NCBI GenBank assembly: GCA_963920575.1 | Contig: OY986971.1 | Coordinates: 18,280,492-18,344,491, forward strand | Length of the DNA: 64,000 nt | Direction of reading: 5' to 3' | Origin: Narthecium ossifragum | Lineage: Eukaryota > Streptophyta > Magnoliopsida > Dioscoreales > Nartheciaceae | Part shown: positions 55,601-64,000 of the stretch, piece after piece | Layout of the letters: each line of letters opens with the position of its first letter | Position numbering within the stretch: position 1 is the first letter of the stretch | Notes under the pieces: generated by a model | Databases searched by the model: none | What the model was told of the DNA's origin: nothing | Seen by the model: only the letters and a program-made list of their open reading frames with translations | Program-made: the position numbers and the translations under genes

Positions 55601-57709
55601 TGTAACGACCCGAATCCTATAGAGGAAATCCTATCCTCTAACATGACACGAGACGAAACACACAGACTAATAATGCTTGACTAAAAGAAATATCATATTA
55701 GAAAAAGGAACTCTTATTGACAATCAAAATAAGACAATGTTCTGGAAAAAGAGAAATTTACTAAAAAGTAACTCGGACCTTAAACTGAAATAACCTTCTA
55801 AAAAATCACATAAAACATGATTAAACTGAAAGAAACTATAAACTAGTTCTAAACTCTTCTCTTCTCTTCTCTACTCCCATCCCCGCGCCTACGCAGAATC
55901 TTGGGTATCTGAAAAAAACCATCTATCTCATGAGCATAAAGCCCAGTAGAAAACAACACATAATAGAATGATATCCAAACAAAAGTGTTCGCAAAACAAA
56001 ACTGAATTAAAACACATTACTTGAGAAAGAGAATGATCACACTTTATTAAACTTAAAAGCTGAACTTTTCATGCCCATAAATCACACTTTAAGCTCTTGC
56101 ATGACATGAACTTTGATGCATGAGATAATGAGATGCATCTTTTTGGCTCTACCGCCGAGTACTATAGCGGTGTCTGGTGATAGCACTCCACGTGCACTTG
56201 GGATAACTATCCTTACTCATACTAGCATAAGGTCGAGCCTCGGCTCTTTCGGACTCAAACGCCCAGGACCCACGGTTGGTCTCGACCAAACAATGAACCC
56301 TTTAAGTACTCATCCTCAGTTGTTTAGCCACGACAACTAAGGACAATCTTAGGTGTCATACCACCTTGGTGGCAACTTCCGAATAGCAACAATGCATGAC
56401 TTTACATTCATATGAGATGATGTGCCTCAAAAGCTTTGCATTATAAACTCATAAACTGATGTATGTTCGTAAACAATATGAAACTAACATAAACTGATCA
56501 AACTGCTGAATATTTAAAAGAAAGTAAGAAATTTGCATATTTAATAACTGAAAATTTGAACATTATAAATCTGTCGTAGACCGAACTTTAAAGACGTATA
56601 AATCAGAAAATTGCACACTTAAGAATACGGTAATGAAACATTACAAATCTGCATTATAATGTCTAAGCAAACTGCTACACGATGACTTAAAGCTTGCGAG
56701 ATAATGTCAAATTCTAATACTCAAAATTCTAAAAGTCTGCGACGAAATCTACAAGGGTATGCTCCATATAGCTGAAAACAAGCATACATGGTAGTAGGTC
56801 TAATATTTCATTGGAATCTATCATAAATACATTAGACATCACTTTTAGACTAAGGATCAAACATACATGGCAGCAAACGTAGTGACTAAGTACATAGGAA
56901 GGTCTGATTTCTTGAAATCAGTCCTCTAGAATAAGCAAACAACAGTTCAAAGCCACATCCATAACACGACTCATAAATCTAAAATCTAGAGTCCGAAATC
57001 TAAAAAAAAACATAAACCTAGAATCGAAGATCTGAATTCAGCGATAACGATATATGAAATTCAGTTTGATGCTTACGATGCAAACCATAGCATGAAGTGC
57101 TAGTTTCGTACATGTTACTGAAAACAAAAGGAAACTTCTTGACCTAACACTGTAACAACGTGAAAACTGAAGTTTAAAATCCTAAAACTAAGAAAAAATA
57201 GATACTCAAGTCTAGATATCATCTACTACTTGTGTACCTACCTTACTCGCCTTTCAAAATCCTAGCTTGTCCCTTGAAATCCCACCGAAGAGCCCCACAG
57301 TCCTCTAGATCGCAGGAGAAGAACGCACGGCTAAGAGAGAAAAGATACGCATAAAACCCTAGGAATTAGAGGGTCGTGGGTTTAATACGTAATGAACTAA
57401 TCGATTTCTAACCATTAAAGTCCTAATCGACTCTAACTTAGCCCAATTTGCTATCTATTAGGACTTAACACAATTCCTTAATAAACTTAGTTGACTAGAC
57501 CTAATTCTAATTGGATTTGAACCACTTATAATTATTGAGATTTTAGGTCTAAATAGAGTCTTAATCGACTCAACTCTTACAATTAGGTCTCAAATAAGTA
57601 CTCTAGACTAACCCAATCAATTAGGCTTATAACCCACTGATTTACTAACCTAATTAGAGTCTTAACCCAACATGAACTCTAGGGCATCTTTCAATTTCGG
57701 GATTTTACA
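55601..57709 (-). repeat. 3' LTR of the reverse chromovirus (2109 bp)
   Basis: The plus strand reads TGTAACGACCCGAATCC to CGGGATTTTACA. It is the complete copy and defines LTR length. Confidence 0.93.
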
Positions 57710-60700
57710 TCCTTCCCCCCAAATAAAAATTTCGTCCTCGAAATTAAGCGGACGAACTTACCGAAAAGCTGCGGGTACTTTTCCTTCATGACATCCTCAC
57801 GCTCCCAAGTAGCTTCTTCAGAGGAATGATGACTCCAAACGACCTTCACCAAACGGATCACCCTATTTCGCAGGTGTTGTTCCTTATATTCCAATACACC
57901 AACTGGTTCCTCGATGTAGGTCAGGTTTTTCTGAATCTCCAATGGTCCGAAATCTACTATGTGAGATGAGTCTGGTTGATACTTCCTCAACAAAGACACA
58001 TGGAAAACATTGTGGACCCTTGATAATTGCGGAGGGAGTGCCAATCGGTAGGCAACAGTCCCGATTCTTTGTAAGATCTTGAATGGGCCAATGAATCTGG
58101 GACTAAGCTTTCCCTTCTTACCGAAATGTAGAACTCCCTTGGATGGAGAGATCTTAAGGAATACGTGATCCCCTACTTGAAACTCCAACTCCTTCCTTCT
58201 TCTATCAGCATAACTTTTCTGTCTGCTCTGTGATGCTGCTTAGTGATCTCGAACTAGCTTAATCTTATCCACTGTCAATTGCACAATTTCTGGCCCAAGT
58301 AGACGACGTTCTCCCACCTCGTCCCAACATAGGGGAGATCTGCATGGTCGCCCGTATAGTGCCTCATAAGGAGCCATACCAATGCTTGCATGATAACTAT
58401 TATTATATGCAAACTCTATCAGTGGTAAGTCCTCATCCCAACAACCTCTCTATTCTAGTACACATGCCCGCAACATGTCTTCCAAGGTCTGAATAGTTCT
58501 CTCTGACTGACCATCTGTCTGGGGATGGAAAGCTGTACTAAAATGTAACTTGGTCCCCAATGCCTCTTGCAAGCTATGCCAAAAATGACTCGTGAACCGA
58601 GGGTCTCGGTCAGACACAATGGATACCGGCACTCCATGTAACTTCACTATCTGAGAAAGATATAGCCTTGCCCTACTCTCCATGGTTGCTGAAAATCTGA
58701 TGGCTAAGAAGTGGGCTGATTTGGTGAGTCTATCTACTACCACCCAAATAGCATCATGCTTATTGCGAGTCTTGGGCAATCCCACCACAAAGTCCATTGT
58801 GATGTGTTCCCACTTCCACTGTGGAATCTCAAGCGATTGTAACGGTCCTGATGACCTTTGATGCTCTATCTTTACTTGTTGACACACAAGGCACTTGCTG
58901 ACATACTCTACTATTTCTCCTTTCATACCCTTCCACCAATAGTTTTTCTTCAAATTTTTGTACATCTTGGTCGCTCAAGGATGGATGGTGTATTGAGATC
59001 GATGGGCCTCATCTAAAATTTCCCTCTTGAGCTCTTCATCCTCTGGCACACATAGCCTTCCCTGGAACCAAAAGCTGCCATCTTGTCGCTGATTGAATCC
59101 TGAGATAAGTTTATTAGGATCCCTCGCTGCCAACTCTTGTAGGAACAGATCTGGCCTTTGTTTCTCCTTCACTTTCTCTATGATAGTAGATGTTATAGAT
59201 ATGTTGGCTAGCAATGATTTTCCCCCTTGTGTGAAGTTCCAAGCTGTCACATTATCTAAGAGCTGCCATTCTCTCACCATCAGGTGCGAGACCATTACCT
59301 TTCGACTTAAAGCATCGGCTACTACGTTCGCTTTGCCTGGGTGGTACTGTAGAGTGAAATCATAATCTTTCAAGAACTCCAACCACCTACGTTGCCTTAG
59401 ATTCAACTCCTTCTGTGAGAAAAGATACTTTAAGCTTTTATGATCCGTAAAAATTTCAAACTGCTCCCCATAGAGATAATGCCTCCAGATTTTTAGGGCA
59501 AAAACTACCGCAGCTAACTCAAGATCATGAGTGGGGTAGTTCAACTCGTGCCCTTTTAATTGTCTAGATGCGTAGGCTATTAGCTTTTCACGTTGCATTA
59601 TGACACAACCCAAACCTTTGTGTGAAGCATCACTATAGACGACAAAGCCTCCACTACCTGAAGGTAATGCCAAAACTGGTGCCGACGTAAGCTTCTCCTT
59701 CAGTTCTTGAAAGCTCTGCTCGCATGCTGGGCTCCATAAAAACTTTACTCCCTTCCGAGTTAACTGGGTTAAGGGTCCTGCGATAGAGGAAAAACCTTGG
59801 ATGAACCGGCGGTAGTAACCAGCTAGACCGAGAAAACTTCGTATCTCCGAAACTGTCTTTGGCCTCTCCCAATTAAGTACCGCATCAACCTTGGCAGGAT
59901 CTACCGCTACTCCATCCTTGGAAATAACATGACCAAGGAAAGTAACTTGTTGTAACCAAAACTCACATTTACTGAATTTTGCATAGAGCTTATGTTGTCT
60001 TAGAGTCTCTAAGGCTATTGCCAGGTGCTTCTCATGCTCTTCTTAGCTAGTTGAGTAAATCAAGATATCGTCTACGAAGATAATGATGAACTGATCCAGA
60101 AAAGGCTTGAACACCCTGTTCATGAGATCCATAAAGAAAGCTGGGGCATTTGTCAAGCCGAATGGCATGACAAGGAACTCATAGTGACCATATCTTGTTC
60201 TAAAGGCTGACTTGGAAATGTCTTCCTCTCGGATCCTCAGCTGGTGATAACCTGATCGAAGGTCTATCTTTGAGAAGACCTGCGCCCTTTGCAACTGGTC
60301 GAAAAGATCATCAATTCTAGGCAGAGGGTAACGATTTTTAACTGTGACCTGATTCAGAAGTCTATAATCAATACAAAGCCGCATAGAACCATCCTTCTTT
60401 TTCACAAAGAGGACTGGGGCTCCCCAAGGTGAGACACTAGGTCGAATGAAACCCTTGTCTAGAAGGTCCTGCAGCTGCTCCTTCAACTCCTTTAGCTCTG
60501 CCGGCGCCATCCTATAAGGTGCTTTAGATATGGGTGATGTACCAGGCACTAACTCAATAGCAAACTCAACCTCACGACCTGGAGGTAGTCCTGGCAGCTC
60601 CTCAGGGAATACATCTGTGAACTCCCGCACTACGGGAATGTCAAGCACCGATTCCTTCTTCTGCTCAGTAGAGACAACACAAGCCAAAAAGCCTCTACAA

Positions 60701-61086
60701 CCCTTCCTCAACAGGTTCTCAGCCTTCAAGGATGATATAAAACAAGAGCCGTCCCTTCTCCTAATTCCTTGGAAAAAGAAGGGCTCCTGACCAGGAGTAT
60801 CAAAAATTACCCTCTTCTTGTGACAGTCTACAACAACAAAATATTTAGCTAGCCAATCCATGCCAAGTATGGCATCAAAGTCTGACATCTCAATGATGAC
60901 AAGATCAGCGATCAAAACCCTGCCACTAATCTCAACTGGGACATCCTTAATTATCTTCTCTGCCACTACCCTATCTCCTGTAGGAGTAGATACTACTAAA
61001 GGAAGATCTAGAGTCTCTGTTACCGAGCATAAAGCAATAGCAAACTCTCTAGCGATGAATGAATGAGTAGCACCAGTGTCAATTAA
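57691..61086 (-). pseudogene. pol with a frameshift and four stops
   Basis: A one-base loss near 61087 separates it from gag. Protease has D-T-G at 61080-61072 followed by ATHSFIARE. The connector contains [15 protein letters not shown] has [20 protein letters not shown] and intact FVDD near 60070. Stops follow: TAA 60043-60045, TGA 58975-58977 (in the zinc finger, where related copies have glycine), TAG 58450-58452 and TAA 58240-58242. RNase H ([10 protein letters not shown]) and the integrase residues (zinc finger [24 protein letters not shown]) are otherwise preserved. The chromodomain occupies about 57890-57765. The final frame crosses the polypurine tract and ends 18 bp inside the LTR. 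Confidence 0.93.
57710..57723 (-). other. Polypurine tract
   Basis: On the minus strand TTTGGGGGGAAGGA directly precedes the LTR start TGTAAAATCCCG. Confidence 0.9.
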
Positions 61087-62138
61087 ACTCTAGCATGCTG
61101 AGAATAAATGAGCATAGCACCCTCGACAACAGAATTTGTACCTGCCAAAGCCTCTGAGGTCAAAGCAAACACTCTTCCTTGTGCCGTAGGTCGCTGCCCC
61201 TCTTGCTGGCGTGGACCCTTTTGTTGGTTTTGGCCTCTCTGTTGGTTCTTCTTCTCAGGGCAATCCTTTAACAGGTGACCCTCTTTGCCGCAGTGATAGC
61301 ATCCTGAAGTTCCGAGTCTGCAAGGACCTGGGTGAAGACGCCCACATGTATGACATGGTGCCTTGTCCTTGTTCTGCTGCTGATGTGGTTTTTGTCTTTT
61401 ATCACCCATCTTTCTTTCATCTTTCTTCTGTGGTTGCTCTGTCCTTCTCTTCCCTTTGTCTTTGAGCCTTTGGTACTCCTCTGATTCGCTCTCAATGATG
61501 CTCGCACGGTCTACTACATCAGCGAAATCCTTTAGCTTCATAGGAGCCAACTTACTACGCAGAAAAGGCTTCAATCCTCGCACAAACTTTTTGACTCTCT
61601 GCTCCTCTTCTTGGAACATCATAGGGGCAAAACGTTGCAGCTGGAGGAATCTTGCCTCGTACTCTGCGACAGTCATGTTTTCTTGCTTGAGCTCCAAGAA
61701 ATCGACCACCATCCGATCTCGCACATGCTCAGGGAAGTATTTGTCTCGAAAGACTGAAACAAAATCATCCCAAGAAACCGGGTGAACACAAGCAAAGCGG
61801 GTGGTTTCCACTGCTTGCCACCAGCTGTTTGCCTCTCCTTCCAATAAGAAGGTTCCCAACTGCACCTTTTGTTCTTCAGGGCAATCCATCACCTTGAAGA
61901 TCTTCTCTAATTGCATCACCCAATTGTCTGCCACAACTGGGTCCGTAGCCCCTTGGAAACTGGGAGGGCCTAGCTTCTTAAAACGCTCAATTGCTGAGAG
62001 CGCAGATTGTCCTGCACAACCTGTATTTTGAGTCTGGTTGGCTTGCTGCTGCTCCATCACTTGGGTTATACCCCTAAGGGCAGTGAAAATGGTCTGAATG
62101 TCCCCTTCCCGGCGAGTATAAATGTTGTTTGACGTCAT
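61083..62138 (-). CDS. gag polyprotein of the reverse chromovirus
   Basis: The start at ATG 62138 ([13 protein letters not shown]) is preferred; an in-frame ATG at 62195 would add 19 residues of less typical sequence. The capsid-like region contains [22 protein letters not shown] and [11 protein letters not shown], then the [17 protein letters not shown] motif of Gypsy gag. A Lys/Gln-rich linker is followed by [12 protein letters not shown] and the CCHC knuckle [14 protein letters not shown]. The reading frame is uninterrupted for about 351 codons and ends at a TAA created by the one-base loss just before the protease. Gag alone could therefore still be made, but not the gag-pol fusion. Confidence 0.9.
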   Translation of the reverse strand: MTSNNIYTRREGDIQTIFTALRGITQVMEQQQANQTQNTGCAGQSALSAIERFKKLGPPSFQGATDPVVADNWVMQLEKIFKVMDCPEEQKVQLGTFLLEGEANSWWQAVETTRFACVHPVSWDDFVSVFRDKYFPEHVRDRMVVDFLELKQENMTVAEYEARFLQLQRFAPMMFQEEEQRVKKFVRGLKPFLRSKLAPMKLKDFADVVDRASIIESESEEYQRLKDKGKRRTEQPQKKDERKMGDKRQKPHQQQNKDKAPCHTCGRLHPGPCRLGTSGCYHCGKEGHLLKDCPEKKNQQRGQNQQKGPRQQEGQRPTAQGRVFALTSEALAGTNSVVEGAMLIYSQHARV

Positions 62139-62276
62139 CGTTCTTAGATCACAAAAAGACAAATCACAAGAATCAAGAGACAACCTACTAAACATACAAG
62201 GCAAGACAAAGCATGAAACAAAACGTATGCTATCGTCATCCTAAAGACTACCCTCGCCCCTTAAGGTTTTGTCAAA

Positions 62277-62292
62277 CCTGGCTCTGATACCA
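62277..62292 (-). other. Primer binding site, tRNA-iMet type
   Basis: The minus strand reads TGGTATCAGAGCCAGG, three bases from the LTR end. Confidence 0.93.
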
Positions 62293-62295
62293 AAA

Positions 62296-64000
62296 TTTAA
62301 CGACCCGAATCCTATAGAGGAAATCCTATCCTCTAACATGACACGAGACGAAACACACAAACTAATAATGCTTGACTAAAAGAAATATCATATTAGAAAA
62401 AGGAACTCTTATTGACAATCAAAATAAGACAATGTTCTGGAAAAAAAGAAATTTACTAAAAAGTAACTCGGACCTTAAACTGAAATAACTTTCTAAAAAA
62501 TCACATAAAACATGATTAAACTGAAAGAAACTATAAACTAGTTCTAAACTCTTCTCTTCTCTACTCCCATCCCCGCGCCTACGCAGAATCTTGGGTATCT
62601 GAAAAAAACCATCTATCTCATGAGCATAAAGCCCAGTAGAAAACAACACATAATAGAATGATATCCAAACAAAAGTGTTCGCAAAATAAAACTGAATTAA
62701 AACACATTACTTGAGAAAGAGAATGATCACACTTTATTAAACTTAAAAGCTGAACTTTTCATGCCCATAAATCACACTTTAAGCTCTTGCATGACATGAA
62801 CTTTGATGCATGAGATAATGAGATGCATCTTTTTGGCTCTACCGCCGAGTACTATAGCGGTGTCTGGTGATAGCACCCCACGTGCACTTGGGATAACTAT
62901 CCTTACTCATGCTAGCATAAGGTCGAGCCTCGGCTCTTTCGGACTCAAACACCCAGGACCCACGGTTGGTTTCGACCAAACAATGAACCCTTTAATTACT
63001 CATCCTCAGTTGTTTAGCCACGACAACTAAGGACAATCTTAGGTGTCATACCACCTTGGTGGCAACTTCCGAATAGCAACAATGCATGACTTTACATTCA
63101 TATGAGATGATGTGCCTCAAAAGCTTTGCATTATAAACTCATAAACTGATGTATGTTCGTAAACAATATGAAACTAACATAAACTGATCAAACTGCTGAA
63201 TATTTAAAAGAAAGTAAGAAATTTGCATATTTAATAACTGAAAATTTGAACATTATAAATCTTTCGTAGACCGAACTTTAAAGACGTATAAATCAGAAAA
63301 TTGCACACTTAAGAATACGGTAATGAAACATTACAAATCTGCATTATAATGTCTAAGCAAACTGCTACACGATGACTTAAAGCTTGCGAGATAATGTCAA
63401 ATTCTAATACTCAAAATTCTAAAAGTCTGCGACGAAATCTACAAGGGTATGCTCCATATAGCTGAAAACAAGCATACATGGTAGTAGGTCTAATATTTCA
63501 TTGGAATCTATCATAAATACATTAGACATCACTTTTAGACTAAGGATCAAACATACATGGCAGCAAACTTAGTGACTAAGTACATAGGAAGGTCTGATTT
63601 CTTGAAATCAGTCCTCTAGAATAAGCAAACAACAGTTCAAAGCCACATCCATAACACGACTCATAAATCTAAAATCTAGAGTCCGAAATCTAAAAAAAAA
63701 CATAAACCTAGAATCGAAGATCTGAATTCAGCGATAACGATATCTGAAATTCAGTTTGATGCTTACGATGCAAACCATAGCATGAAGTGCTAGTTTCGTA
63801 CATGTTACTAAAAACAAAAGGAAACTTCTTGACCTAACACTGTAGCAACGTGAAAACTGAAGTTTAAAACCCTAAAACTAAGAAAAAATAGATACTCAAG
63901 TCTAGATATCATCTACTACTTATGTACCTACCTCACTCGCCTTTCAAAATCCTAGCTTGTCCCTTGAAATCCCACCAAAGAGCCCCACAGTCCTCTAGAT
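62296..64000 (-). repeat. 5' LTR of the reverse chromovirus, cut by the window edge
   Basis: Nearly identical to 55601-57310. Its terminal base pair is mutated (TT for TG on the plus strand). About 400 bp remain outside the window. Confidence 0.93.

Larger units (their letters stand above)
55601..64000 (-). mobile_element. Reverse-strand chromovirus, right end outside window
   Basis: The 3' LTR is on the left (55601-57709), then the polypurine tract, pol, gag, primer site, and the 5' LTR from 62296 to beyond the window. Over the shared ~1.7 kb the LTRs differ at roughly 20 positions plus one 5-bp gap by my count, about 1 percent, so this is the youngest insertion here. The chromodomain wording at the pol end ([19 protein letters not shown]) supports a Del/Tekay-like group. 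The left flanking 5-mer is ATAGG. Confidence 0.93.

Overview
The window is plant nuclear DNA, almost certainly from an angiosperm: Ty3/Gypsy LTR retrotransposons with tRNA-iMet or tRNA-Asp type primer sites, a Mutator-like transposon carrying plant receptor-kinase exons, MITEs, and the first exons of a plant GRAM-domain (GEM-like) gene. The sequence does not identify the species. There is no bacterial, organellar, rRNA, tRNA or CRISPR content. Nearly every long reading frame is retroelement coding sequence or a shadow of it; the only host-gene candidate is the two-exon start of a GEM-like gene at 45490-45936.

Layout. 1-4195: right-hand part of an old LTR, split by a clean solo LTR (1356-3719, target duplication TAACG). 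4196-5490: spacer. 5491-14908: decayed chromodomain-type Gypsy element (5' LTR, primer site, gag, pol), its RNase H region split by a reverse solo LTR (10689-13025, duplication CGTAG). 14909-19403: an LTR-start fragment joined to a reverse-oriented truncated element, then pol debris. 19404-26850: a third chromovirus, better preserved, with both LTRs truncated and four TAG stops.

26862-34561: a complete non-autonomous element of the Athila/Tat (OTA) type with two 1454-bp LTRs, duplication GACAT, a TGGCGCC-type primer site, one gag-like ORF and a long non-coding tail. It sits in the tail of a second OTA element (34562-36993). A third OTA element (37235-39490) follows, cut off by a foldback region.

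39776-44500 is a large imperfect inverted repeat built mostly of a 20-bp minisatellite that reverses strand near 40346. Into one arm has jumped a 2434-bp Pack-MULE-like transposon (41311-43744) with inverted ends and a perfect 9-bp target duplication. It carries an intron-containing piece of a pseudokinase LRR receptor gene and a possible Gnk2-domain scrap. Right of this are the GEM-like exons, then duplicated spacer, two MITE structures and a split LTR remnant containing a reverse solo LTR (51518-54261). From 55601 to the window end runs a reverse-strand chromovirus with young LTRs, near-complete gag and a pol broken by a frameshift and stops.

Most unusual signals: paired GATCGATC hairpin cassettes upstream of the TATA box in unrelated LTR families; a duplicated non-coding motif shared by the tails of two OTA elements; the foldback minisatellite with its nested gene-capturing transposon; and loss of CAG codons to TAG, as expected from decay of methylated DNA. 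Relationships between repeats were judged by eye, so percentages and ages are approximate.
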